Part shown: one piece after another, positions 27,397 through 36,122 of the stretch
How the letters are laid out: each line of letters starts with the position of its first letter
Position numbering within the stretch: the first letter of the stretch is position 1
Assembly (NCBI RefSeq): GCF_003815675.1
Contig: NZ_CP033918.1
Location: 310,001-374,000, forward strand
DNA: 64,000 nt
Source: Chryseobacterium sp. G0186
GTDB lineage: Bacteria; Bacteroidota; Bacteroidia; Flavobacteriales; Weeksellaceae
Reading direction: 5' to 3'
Made by a program: the position numbers and the translations under genes
Notes under the pieces: generated by a model
The model's input: the letters and a program-made list of their open reading frames with translations, nothing else
Databases searched by the model: none
What the model was told of the DNA's origin: nothing

Positions 27397-30189
27397 TTAT
27401 AAATTGAAGTTGATTTCCATCCCGAAATAAGGATCATAAGCTCCCTTTCTGTTGATGGTAATTCCATTGGTACTATAAGGGGCGTAATAGCTGAAAAGCC
27501 TGTTGGCAAACATAGATACTACCACCGTTTTATTCCTAAAGCTTTTGGTAACCTTTAAATTAAGACTGGTTTCCAAAGGTCTCCTTGATGCATTGTAAAG
27601 GGCGTTATTTTGAGCAATAATTAAATTTTCAAGAATAGTTCCTTTAACAGCATCAGGGTCAAATGGAAGAACAACACCATCCTGATTTACATAGTGGCTG
27701 GGAACCCCGCTCATAGGGTCCATTTTCCTCATAGAATACCAGGAAAACTGGATGGAAGATGAAAATATAAGATCCAGCTTTGGAATGTAAGTATCCAGCA
27801 TCAGATTTGTATTCAGGACTTCATTGACCGAACTGGGCTCCATTCCTTCGTATAATCCGAGGTAAGGATAAGGTCTTCCGTTGATGGTAAGATCACGTCC
27901 TCTGTAGACAGGCAGGCTGTTTCCATATTTCGTTCGGAACCATGCTCCATTTAAGGTAAATCGGGTATTGATGACCGGAATTCTATTGGAGGAATACTGA
28001 AATTCAACCCCTTCCTTATCAATCCTGCTGCCATTTCGTTGAGTAGCGTAGGTGAAGTTTTCACTTACAGTCTGGTAGGGAAGTGTATTAACATCCAGTG
28101 GACTTGTGATGGCATCATGATGAAGTCCTGAAGTGTCATATTTTTTATACTGATACAATGCATATTCATTCATGGTACGGAAAGCATTGTGCATGTTTTC
28201 CTTGAAAGCAGTTACGGATAATTGATGCGCTCCCAGACTGAAATCAAGTCTTGCCTCAAATTTTTCATTCATGGCTGGCTCTATTTGCGGGTTTTGTGGA
28301 TTATAGATGATGGTTTTATAATTGACTCTTCTGTAGTTAGGATTATTATGGAAATAATTTAACTGTTGAATGTCCTTATATATCAATTCAGGATATACCA
28401 GACTGAGATCCGGGAATAAACTTTGCTTACCATACCCCAATGTAAGGGCGATTTGAGCCTTTTTCTGCATCAGGTTAAACGATGGTAGCTCCCATTGAAG
28501 GTTGGCTCTCGGATCGGGATAAACCTTTCCATTCATTTTGAAATGTGAGGGAAGATTCATCATTAAGTTCCCTCTTAATCCCAATGCAAGGGTCAGTTTA
28601 TGTTGTCCTACATCCATGGTGCTGATAGATTCCAGAAACAAAGCGGAGGTAACATAAGATGGAATGTCACGGTAGGCACGAGGTCTGAAAGTAGATTTAG
28701 GATCTATAGGTTTGTATATATCAAACAGCTGCCCATCACCCCAGTTTTTACTCAATTGCCAGTCAAATCCTGCATTGAATTCATTTTTAAAGGATTTCAG
28801 ATCAAGCTGAAAATTATTAATCATTTTTACAAATACATCAAGCGGTTTACCGTCTACCGTATAGTTGGAAATGTATCGGGCTTCAGGATAATAACCATCA
28901 TGTTCTCCCTCCGTTCTAGACAAAGGAAATGCTGTTGCATTTTCCAGTTGAATAAACTTGGTCTGCTTTATTTTGTCAAAGCGTTGATTGATCGTAGCCT
29001 GAATTTCTGTTGATCTGTAAAAACCAGGTTCATTTTTCGTATAATTGAAAGTATTGGATAGGCTGAGTAAGTGATTGTTGACTTCATAGGAGTTTAGCTC
29101 AGACAAATCAACGTCCGGATCAGATTTTGAACCATCCAGGGAAGTGGTATAAATAAGGTTCGTCTGCCATCTTGAAGTTCCTGTATTATGTTTTTTTTCC
29201 TTTACCAAAGCGAAATTGGCTGTAATTCTTTTGTAGTTTTCCAATCGGTCTCTGGGATCAGATTTTGCATTCAGATAATCGATACCTGAATTAATCTTCA
29301 GGTTATGTTCCTTGTCTTCAAATCCTTTACTGACAGCAAAAAGCTTTGAATAGCCATCTGCCTTGAATCTTGCTTTCCATTTTGTATATCCGGATTTATT
29401 GGTGATTTTCACAATACCTGAGGTTAAATTTCCGTAGATCACAGAGGGAATTCCGCGCAGAACTTCAACCTTTTCGATCTGGTCTGTGGACACACTTCGC
29501 ATATCTACACCGCTTGTCATATTAAGCCTTCTTTTAAGCCCATTATTGGTTTTATCCAAAAAATCATAGGTATACTGAAGATTAGACCCTGAATTTAAGG
29601 GGGCTCCATCCACCAGAAAGGTTGTTCCCATGGAGGAAGTGTTATAGTCATTACCCGGGTTACCTGTTTCCCTGATGTGTATTTTATTAACCTGATTCAG
29701 CACAGGATCTGTGGATCTTCCACCAGGAAGCAGTTCCAAAAGATCTGTAAAACTGGACGGCTGTAAGTGCTGCATGGCACGCTGACTGATAATGGATGAA
29801 GAGGTAAGCCCCTTTCCTTCCTTTGCTGTAATGACAACTTCTTCAATCCTGTTAACTCTTTCTGTAAGGAAAATAGAAAATGTTTCAGGTTTTGTGACTG
29901 TTATGTTGTTGGAATAGCTAAGATTTCCATTGCTACGGATTTCTATTTTATATTTCCCGGGAATAAGATTGATTGATGAGATCCCTTTTTCATTGGTATT
30001 TGTTGTAGATCTGTTTTGATCAGATTCAAGTTTTATTTCAGCATTCTTAACAGGTTTAAAATCAATGTCTTTTACTTCAAACAGAATGGAGATATGCTGT
30101 TCCTGTGACTTAACTGCTGTAGTGGTAAGAAAAAGAAATAAGAAAAAGAAAATTTGAAATTTAATACGAGATATGGGTTCATTTACCAT
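27397..30189 (-). CDS. TonB-dependent outer-membrane receptor with carboxypeptidase-like domain
   Basis: 930 residues. Signal peptide (about 1-28) and an N-terminal carboxypeptidase-regulatory-like beta domain (about 30-110, KGISSINLIPGKYKIEI), then a TonB-dependent plug starting at RIEEVVITAKEGKG and containing VLRGIPSVIYGNLTSGIVKITNK. A 22-strand barrel follows, ending in a terminal phenylalanine-like NFNL. It drives energised uptake across the outer membrane. It heads the operon with DUF4876, DUF6850 and a di-heme peroxidase. It is not a SusC: no SusD follows. A metal, metal complex or peptide ligand is possible. Confidence 0.9.
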   Translation of the reverse strand: MVNEPISRIKFQIFFFLFLFLTTTAVKSQEQHISILFEVKDIDFKPVKNAEIKLESDQNRSTTNTNEKGISSINLIPGKYKIEIRSNGNLSYSNNITVTKPETFSIFLTERVNRIEEVVITAKEGKGLTSSSIISQRAMQHLQPSSFTDLLELLPGGRSTDPVLNQVNKIHIRETGNPGNDYNTSSMGTTFLVDGAPLNSGSNLQYTYDFLDKTNNGLKRRLNMTSGVDMRSVSTDQIEKVEVLRGIPSVIYGNLTSGIVKITNKSGYTKWKARFKADGYSKLFAVSKGFEDKEHNLKINSGIDYLNAKSDPRDRLENYKRITANFALVKEKKHNTGTSRWQTNLIYTTSLDGSKSDPDVDLSELNSYEVNNHLLSLSNTFNYTKNEPGFYRSTEIQATINQRFDKIKQTKFIQLENATAFPLSRTEGEHDGYYPEARYISNYTVDGKPLDVFVKMINNFQLDLKSFKNEFNAGFDWQLSKNWGDGQLFDIYKPIDPKSTFRPRAYRDIPSYVTSALFLESISTMDVGQHKLTLALGLRGNLMMNLPSHFKMNGKVYPDPRANLQWELPSFNLMQKKAQIALTLGYGKQSLFPDLSLVYPELIYKDIQQLNYFHNNPNYRRVNYKTIIYNPQNPQIEPAMNEKFEARLDFSLGAHQLSVTAFKENMHNAFRTMNEYALYQYKKYDTSGLHHDAITSPLDVNTLPYQTVSENFTYATQRNGSRIDKEGVEFQYSSNRIPVINTRFTLNGAWFRTKYGNSLPVYRGRDLTINGRPYPYLGLYEGMEPSSVNEVLNTNLMLDTYIPKLDLIFSSSIQFSWYSMRKMDPMSGVPSHYVNQDGVVLPFDPDAVKGTILENLIIAQNNALYNASRRPLETSLNLKVTKSFRNKTVVVSMFANRLFSYYAPYSTNGITINRKGAYDPYFGMEINFNL

Positions 30190-30207
30190 CGGTCATTATT
30201 CTTTCTG

Positions 30208-30215
30208 CAAAGTTA
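30208..30215 (-). promoter_or_regulatory. -7 element of TonB receptor operon
   Basis: CAAAGTTA reads TAACTTTG on the minus strand and fits TAnnTTTG, 18 nt before the receptor ATG. No clear -33 TTTG at the expected distance. No Fur-like inverted repeat was recognised. Confidence 0.45.
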
Positions 30216-30454
30216 GGAGCCTCATTATAAGTTTGCTAATCTTATTTAGAATAATTTAAAATAAGTGATAAAAATCAGTTAACAAGTTTTAACTTTTGTA
30301 GTGAATGAAATTATAAAATACGATGCTAAAATGCCTTTTGAATGCGTTACAAAGCATAAATTGAATAGTTGAAGGCTATGTTTTAAGATCATATTTCCAA
30401 TTATTTTTTTTAGAGTTATTCAGGTAGGGGCATCAATTTTAAAAATTTCGGAAA

Positions 30455-30480
30455 TAAAAAGCACTTCATTGCTGAAGTGC
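30455..30480 (-). terminator. Rho-independent terminator of lipase gene
   Basis: GCACTTCA / TGAAGTGC with loop TTGC; on the minus strand it is followed by TTTTTATTT. It lies 42 nt beyond the lipase stop codon. Confidence 0.8.
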
Positions 30481-30522
30481 CAAAATTAACTTGAAATGAT
30501 ATTTATAGAAATGGATTAAATG

Positions 30523-32484
30523 TTATAGTTTAACTTTTTTGTTGATTGTTTTCCCGTTGGAAAGGGTAATCTGTACCACATACACTCCGGAATCTAAATT
30601 TCTTGATTCAAATTGCTGGCTGTTGATTTCCTGCTGAAGAACCAGGGCACCGGAAATATTGTATATACTGATATTTTTAATGTTGTTATTGGCTCTGGCT
30701 TTGATCTGTCTGTTTTGGGTGAAGATATCTGCACTGTTTTCTGATAGGCTGCTTCCAAGAGTTTTACTGAACTGCAGATTATAATAGGTGGTTACAACTT
30801 CAAATGTATACTTCTGAGAATCCAGATTGTGCAGACTGATTCCTCCGTTTTCCTGATATTGTTTCTTGGAAATGGTTGAAACAAGATTTTTATCGGCATC
30901 AAAAATATTAATGGAAGAAAGTTCATCCTGATCAACTTTTAGTTTCAAAAGAGTATTGCTTTCTGATTGTATAATTTCATTTTCAGCAACTTCATTGGGG
31001 GTACTTTTAATATATGGAATCGTTTTACTTTCATTATTTTCCAATACTTTTAGAAGATAGACTCCATCTTTTAGAGAAGATAAGTTATGGTCTGTTACAG
31101 ATCTGCTGACTGCTTTTTCCTTATTAAAATCAGTAATTTCCACCAGTTCCATATTTCCAAGTTCAGGTTTGATCTGCGATGAAAACAAAGGAGTTGTTGA
31201 TTCTGGCTGAGTATTGTTAGCTGATTGTTTACCAAAAATAGATCCTGCTATTGCCCATTGATTGAGAAGACCTCCGCTTCTCAAGGTATTGAATTTAGCA
31301 TTGGAAGCCAGTGTGAACGGCAGAATTCCGCCAACATGGCCTATTGGTCCCCAATAAAAAGAATCCAGTTTATATTTATTCAGATCCCACCAAGCATAGT
31401 ATCCTCGCTGTACATCAATAGTTTTGGAAGTATTTTCAGGCGGAATGGCTAGATCTATAGTTGAATGACCCAATGTCATCGGAGTTTTGTTATACCAATC
31501 ATACACATCCTTAGGTTTCATACATTGCCTAAGTTTGTTATTAGGATTATTAGTAACATCATTGACAAAATTAGTGGTGAAAAGTTTTCTCCAGATCACT
31601 GGCCCCCATAATAGACCTCCGTTATCCTGAACAACATGATAATTGTATTTGTCGAGATATTCTGCAGAGATGACTTCCGAAATATCAGTGTTATACGTTT
31701 TGAACCCTGTATTGTTACAGGTGTGAAGTACATTGGCAAGAAAGGAGGTAAAAGGGTAGAAATCTTTTTCCAGAACCCCTTTATTTAAAGTAACTCCTGA
31801 AAAGTCATAAGGGCCATCACCCATATAAGCATATTTAAATTTCAGATTGCCTGGATTAGAAATGCTTAATCTTTTCAAAGTAGACATGGCAGCATGTGCT
31901 CCTTGTGAATAACCTGCCAGAAAGTATTCATCATAACGTTTTATACCCTGTTGTGCTAATACCTTATTGGCTGCCGTTACAAAATCTATGGTTGCTCCGG
32001 CTTCAGTAGCATAGTCTACATAAGGATGAACCCCATCTCCGGTTCCCATCCCTACATAATCAGGAGCCATCAAAATGTAACCGTTAAGAACATAAGAAAG
32101 CTCAACTACAAAACCGGCAGTTAAAGCTCCCTTAAAATTGGAAGGAACATTATCCCTACTGTCAGTAGTTCCGTGGTCGGATACAACCGTTGAAAGTTTA
32201 TATCCTACATTAGGATACATGAGAAGTCCTGTAGCCTTTACAAGAACATTGTTTTCGTTTTTGGTATAATAGGTGATTTTATAACCTTTTAAACCTACAT
32301 TGAAGCTATTGAGATAACTTGCAAAGTCTGGAGCGTCCTGTTGGCCAAGATTATTGGCGATAAAATTAATAACACCCTGTGGAGTTAAATCCAGTTTTTG
32401 TTCGGCACTTACTACATCACCTGCCTGCTGGGCAAAATAGAATGGAGCAGTAAGCCCTAATAGAAAAGTAGTGATTTTTTTCAT
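30523..32484 (-). CDS. Secreted lipase-like alpha/beta hydrolase with T9SS sorting domain
   Basis: 653 residues. Signal peptide (1-19, ending FYFAQQ), then an alpha/beta-hydrolase domain up to about residue 400 with nucleophile Ser193 in GYSQG and an oxyanion-type DHG segment (103-105). The fold resembles secretory lipases. A middle region (430-570) has an Ig-like character. The last 70 residues form a type A T9SS sorting domain (ISIYNISGALVLQQEI, ending KTINKKVKL), so the enzyme is exported by the type IX system and released or anchored at the surface. Own terminator; lipid or ester substrate is inferred. Confidence 0.88.
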   Translation of the reverse strand: MKKITTFLLGLTAPFYFAQQAGDVVSAEQKLDLTPQGVINFIANNLGQQDAPDFASYLNSFNVGLKGYKITYYTKNENNVLVKATGLLMYPNVGYKLSTVVSDHGTTDSRDNVPSNFKGALTAGFVVELSYVLNGYILMAPDYVGMGTGDGVHPYVDYATEAGATIDFVTAANKVLAQQGIKRYDEYFLAGYSQGAHAAMSTLKRLSISNPGNLKFKYAYMGDGPYDFSGVTLNKGVLEKDFYPFTSFLANVLHTCNNTGFKTYNTDISEVISAEYLDKYNYHVVQDNGGLLWGPVIWRKLFTTNFVNDVTNNPNNKLRQCMKPKDVYDWYNKTPMTLGHSTIDLAIPPENTSKTIDVQRGYYAWWDLNKYKLDSFYWGPIGHVGGILPFTLASNAKFNTLRSGGLLNQWAIAGSIFGKQSANNTQPESTTPLFSSQIKPELGNMELVEITDFNKEKAVSRSVTDHNLSSLKDGVYLLKVLENNESKTIPYIKSTPNEVAENEIIQSESNTLLKLKVDQDELSSINIFDADKNLVSTISKKQYQENGGISLHNLDSQKYTFEVVTTYYNLQFSKTLGSSLSENSADIFTQNRQIKARANNNIKNISIYNISGALVLQQEINSQQFESRNLDSGVYVVQITLSNGKTINKKVKL

Positions 32485-32598
32485 ATTGTTGTCTTTTTAG
32501 TGGTATTAAAGTAATAATTTTATTAAATCCTTAAAAATATTAAGACAACAATAGTTATTCATTGAATATCAATTCTCTTCAATGTGAGTAAAATAAAA

Positions 32599-32625
32599 GA
32601 GTCTGATCTAATGACCAGACTTTTT
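32599..32625. terminator. Weak hairpin terminator
   Basis: GTCTG / CAGAC stem extended by TC/GA across a mismatch, loop TAAT; TTTTT follows on the plus strand and TTTTATTTT on the minus strand. It lies 22 nt beyond the acyl-CoA dehydrogenase stop. Confidence 0.5.
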
Positions 32626-32646
32626 CGTTCTATGCTTGGCTTTTAT

Positions 32647-33825
32647 TTAAAAAGCGTTGATTCCCGTAATATCCATACCGGTAATTAACAAGTGAACATC
32701 GTGTGTTCCTTCGTAGGTAATTACTGATTCCAGATTGGCAGCGTGTCTCATCATCGGGAATTCACCCATGATTCCCATACCTCCTAGGATCTGTCTTGAT
32801 TCTCTTGCAATGTCAATTGCCATTTTCACGTTGTTACGCTTAGCCATTGAGATCTGAGCAGGAGTTGCTTTATGGTCATTTTTAAGATGTCCTAACTGAA
32901 GACATAATAACTGAGCTTTTGTAATTTCCGTTAAGAATTCCGCCAGTTTTTTCTGCTGAAGCTGGTAAGAACCAATTGGGTTACCAAATTGCTTTCTTTC
33001 CTTAGAGTATTGAACAGCAGTGCAGTAGCAGTCGATGGCAGCACCGATTACTCCCCAAGAGATTCCATATCTTGCAGAATTCAGACAAGATAAAGGTCCT
33101 TTCAATCCTGTAACTCCCGGAAGTAGGTTTTCTTTCGGAACTTTTACATCATTGAATACCAATTCTCCTGTTTTTGAAGCTCTTAAGCTCCATTTATTGT
33201 GTGTTTCCGGAGTTGTGAAGCCTTCCATTCCTCTTTCAACAATTAATCCTTGTATTTTTCCTTCCTCATTCTTTGCCCATACTACTGCAATGTCGCAAAC
33301 AGGCGAATTGGTGATCCACATTTTAGCCCCGTTTAAAAGATAATGGTCTCCCATATCCTTAAAGTAAGTTTCCATAGAGCCAGGATCAGAACCATGGTTA
33401 GGCTCAGTCAATCCAAAAGAACCAATCATTTCTCCTGCAGCAAGCTTTGGAAGATATTTCATTTTCTGTTCTTCAGACCCGAATTCATTAATTGGAAACA
33501 TCACCAAAGAACTTTGAACTGAAGCAGCAGAACGTACTGCGGAGTCTCCTCTTTCCAATTCCTGCATGATAAGACCATAAGAAATCTGATCTAATCCGGA
33601 ACCGCCATACTCAACAGGAATATATGGACCTAATGCCCCGATTTTCCCTAATTCTCTCATTAGACCAGGAAGATCTGTATGATTTTGAGCTGCCTGATCA
33701 ATCTTCGGCATTACAAAACTTTCAACCCAATCTCTTACAGATTGACGGATCAGTTTGTGTTCTTCAGTAAGTAAAGCATCTATTCCATAATAATCAGGGA
33801 TGCTTGTAAGAGGATAATATGACAT
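32647..33825 (-). CDS. Acyl-CoA dehydrogenase, glutaryl-CoA dehydrogenase type
   Basis: 392-residue cytoplasmic FAD enzyme. The catalytic base is the Glu in the late ESVITYEGTHDVH segment, typical of glutaryl-CoA dehydrogenases, which oxidise and decarboxylate glutaryl-CoA to crotonyl-CoA in lysine and tryptophan breakdown. FAD-binding segments FGLTEPNHGSDPGSM and MWITNSPVCDIAVVW, and the QILGGMGIMGEFP segment, are in place. Length is normal. It is monocistronic. A general acyl-CoA dehydrogenase is possible, but the sequence around the catalytic Glu favours GcdH. Confidence 0.9.
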   Translation of the reverse strand: MSYYPLTSIPDYYGIDALLTEEHKLIRQSVRDWVESFVMPKIDQAAQNHTDLPGLMRELGKIGALGPYIPVEYGGSGLDQISYGLIMQELERGDSAVRSAASVQSSLVMFPINEFGSEEQKMKYLPKLAAGEMIGSFGLTEPNHGSDPGSMETYFKDMGDHYLLNGAKMWITNSPVCDIAVVWAKNEEGKIQGLIVERGMEGFTTPETHNKWSLRASKTGELVFNDVKVPKENLLPGVTGLKGPLSCLNSARYGISWGVIGAAIDCYCTAVQYSKERKQFGNPIGSYQLQQKKLAEFLTEITKAQLLCLQLGHLKNDHKATPAQISMAKRNNVKMAIDIARESRQILGGMGIMGEFPMMRHAANLESVITYEGTHDVHLLITGMDITGINAF

Positions 33826-33953
33826 GATTTTTTGATTTTGTTAAAAGTAACATTTTTCGTGGTGTCTGAAAAATTTTTTTGAAAACTTATATTAATGCTG
33901 GTTTTCAAAGAGATATTTCATTTTTTTTCTATGGGAGAGATAAAATTCGCATT

Positions 33954-34742
33954 TTAAGCCTCCTCATCATTGGAGATAGGATACTGATTGGTGGAGTTAT
34001 GAACCTCACTTTTGAATTTATAAAGGTAGGGAGCCTTGTTGGCAGAACCATCATAAAGTTTTTCCAGTCTTTCAAGAATATTAAGGCTTAAAATTTTTCG
34101 CTGGAAGTTATTTCTTCTGAATTTTTGTCCTAAAATAGTTTCATAAAGGGCCTGAAGGTCTTTCATGGTAAATTTTTCAGGAAGCAGATTACTTGCTGCC
34201 ACTTCAGTATTAATATTCATTCTCAGATATTCCAGACCGGTTTCTATAACCCTGTCGTGATCGAAAGCCATTTTGGGCAACTTATTGACCTCAAACCATT
34301 CGCAGCTTTCATTAAAGGCATCTGGAAAGGTATTCGCCAATGAAAAATCGATAAGGCTGCAATAGCCTACGGTAATAAACCGTTGAAAAATCCAGTGATC
34401 CTCAGGAACTTCTATTCCTTTGTTTTTAAGCAGGATCTGGTGGACATTATTTTCTGTACGGTCAATTCTTCCGAATGTATGAAACTGTTTTAAAAATAGG
34501 TCCTGAAGATGTGTTCTTTCGTAGAGTACTCTTTCTGCAGCTTCCCGCAGATCCTCATCATTAAAAACAAAACCGCCGGGAAGTGACCATAGATCCAGAT
34601 CGTGATACTTTAAAAGTAAGACCTTCAAAATGTTATTATGAAAGCCGAATATAGTACAGTCAACAGAAATATGGGCAACGAAATCCTTAGTGTCAATGAG
34701 TTCCCGAAGTGTTTCTTTGCTTTTTGTGTCTTTAATTTTCAT
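33954..34742 (-). CDS. Nudix-type transcriptional regulator (NrtR/AraR-like) with degenerate Nudix box
   Basis: 262-residue cytoplasmic regulator: N-terminal Nudix domain (about 20-160) and C-terminal winged-helix domain (about 180-250, FTMKDLQALYETILGQKFRRNNF). In the Nudix box, G57 and E63 are kept, but the REUxEE core reads RVLYER, so two of the metal-binding glutamates are gone (Val72, Arg76). It therefore should bind rather than hydrolyse a nucleotide or sugar ligand, as in the sugar-responsive AraR branch of Bacteroides. It is followed by SusCD and GH30 genes in divergent orientation, and the MFS gene ends 16 nt upstream, so it probably regulates this locus. Confidence 0.87.
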   Translation of the reverse strand: MKIKDTKSKETLRELIDTKDFVAHISVDCTIFGFHNNILKVLLLKYHDLDLWSLPGGFVFNDEDLREAAERVLYERTHLQDLFLKQFHTFGRIDRTENNVHQILLKNKGIEVPEDHWIFQRFITVGYCSLIDFSLANTFPDAFNESCEWFEVNKLPKMAFDHDRVIETGLEYLRMNINTEVAASNLLPEKFTMKDLQALYETILGQKFRRNNFQRKILSLNILERLEKLYDGSANKAPYLYKFKSEVHNSTNQYPISNDEEA

Positions 34743-34758
34743 GGTTGTAAAAATAAAA

Positions 34759-35943
34759 CTATTTTCTTTTTGAGACGTTAAAATACACTAAACTAATCAC
34801 AAAAAGAAGAATTACAGAAAATAATATATATAACGGATAAAAATTTAATAATTGTTTTCCAAACAGCAAAGCCATAATAATAGAGCTTACAGAGCTGCCC
34901 AGGGAAGAAAAAATAACAATAAGAGAAGTAAACAGATTGATCTTTTCCTTATTGACCTGTGCAATCATTTTTGAATTAATAACAGGGTAGAGTGGTGACA
35001 AAAATAACCCTACAACCGGAAATAAAAAGAGAATCAGCCTGGAATCTTCAGAATCAAAATACTGAACTCCTAAAATAATAAGCAATAAGGCAATGATTAA
35101 AGAGATGCATGTAATATAGTAGCCCGATAATGAAAATCTGCGAATGACATTGGCTGTAATGGTTCTTCCCGCATAGGAAAAAAGAGAAAGGAATGAAGTA
35201 GCCTGAAGGGCAAAAAAAGAATTAACTTTCAGATGGTTTTTATAAAATGAGGGCAACCATGAATTGAAACCCTGTTCTACAAAAACAATAAAAAAGGCAA
35301 CTCCCAAAAATAGGACAACGGCAGGGGTAGTGAAGCCGGACAATTCTTTGAAAAGACTTTTGTTCTCTGATGGTTTAGACTCGGTTATTTCTGCTCTTAA
35401 AAGCAGGAATATGGTCACAGCACACAAAGCAGCTATCAATAGAAACCCAAATTTCCAGAATTCAGAATACTGACTGGAGATGAGCCACCCAAAACCGGTG
35501 TTGACCGCAAAAATTCCTATCATAAAAGAAGCCTCTACACTGTTCATGGTTTTTGCCAGTGATTTTTCATCCGAAATATTATTCCTGATGATCCCAAATA
35601 CACAGATTTTACCAATGGCAAAGCATGCTCCGATAATGGCAAACCATACCTTATAAAACCAAAATACCTCTATAAAAGGAAGAAGACATGAGCAGAATCC
35701 TACAATAGCCAATGCTGAGATCAATGCTTTTTTTGCTCCGGTTTTGTTGATGAAGCTTACCGCAAAAAGAGAGATAAAAGCAATCGGTAAATCCTTGAAT
35801 GATTCCAGAAATCCCAGTTCCCCATAGGTGATTTTTGCCTCCGAAAGCTGCAGAATAATTAACCCCATGCAGTTTAAGACCATGGAGAAAATTAGGAAGG
35901 TCAATTTTAACGGAAAGGAAATAGATACAGGCTTGAATGTCAT
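34759..35943 (-). CDS. MFS transporter
   Basis: 394-residue inner-membrane protein with about twelve hydrophobic helices, split by a central polar loop near residues 190-210 (ESKPSENKSLFKELSG). It has the major facilitator pattern, including SFINKTGAKKALISALAIVG after helix 2. It likely imports a sugar released by the divergent SusCD/GH30 locus, probably glucose or a beta-gluco-oligosaccharide. Co-transcribed with the Nudix regulator (16 nt gap). The transported sugar is inferred from context only. Confidence 0.87.
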   Translation of the reverse strand: MTFKPVSISFPLKLTFLIFSMVLNCMGLIILQLSEAKITYGELGFLESFKDLPIAFISLFAVSFINKTGAKKALISALAIVGFCSCLLPFIEVFWFYKVWFAIIGACFAIGKICVFGIIRNNISDEKSLAKTMNSVEASFMIGIFAVNTGFGWLISSQYSEFWKFGFLLIAALCAVTIFLLLRAEITESKPSENKSLFKELSGFTTPAVVLFLGVAFFIVFVEQGFNSWLPSFYKNHLKVNSFFALQATSFLSLFSYAGRTITANVIRRFSLSGYYITCISLIIALLLIILGVQYFDSEDSRLILFLFPVVGLFLSPLYPVINSKMIAQVNKEKINLFTSLIVIFSSLGSSVSSIIMALLFGKQLLNFYPLYILFSVILLFVISLVYFNVSKRK

Positions 35944-36043
35944 TTTGGGGATTAAATTTATTAAATTTTTACGTTTTTTTATGCATTATTGGTGCGAAGA
36001 TATAGCTTTTAACCCTCAGAAATAAACGAAAAATTAAAATATT

Positions 36044-36102
36044 TGTTAATCTAATGTTAATAGAACGAAAAAAAAATATATTTTTATTGTCTCAATTTGA
36101 GA
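36044..36102. promoter_or_regulatory. Candidate operator sites of the SusCD/GH30 locus
   Basis: Two direct 11-nt repeats, TGTTAATCTAA (36044-36054) and TGTTAATAGAA (36055-36065), and a perfect palindrome TCTCAATTTGAGA (36090-36102) lie in the 179-nt gap between the divergent MFS and susC genes. An AAnnTTTG near-match to the -7 element overlaps the first repeat (36038-36045). Binding by the Nudix regulator is inferred. Confidence 0.4.
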
Positions 36103-36122
36103 ATTAAAACAAATAGCTGTAT

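Larger units (their letters stand above)
30190..30522. other. Intergenic region upstream of TonB receptor
   Basis: A 333-nt AT-rich gap between two minus-strand genes. It holds the -7 element of the receptor gene and, at its right end, the terminator of the lipase gene. No open frame or further repeat that I would support was seen in the middle. Confidence 0.6.
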
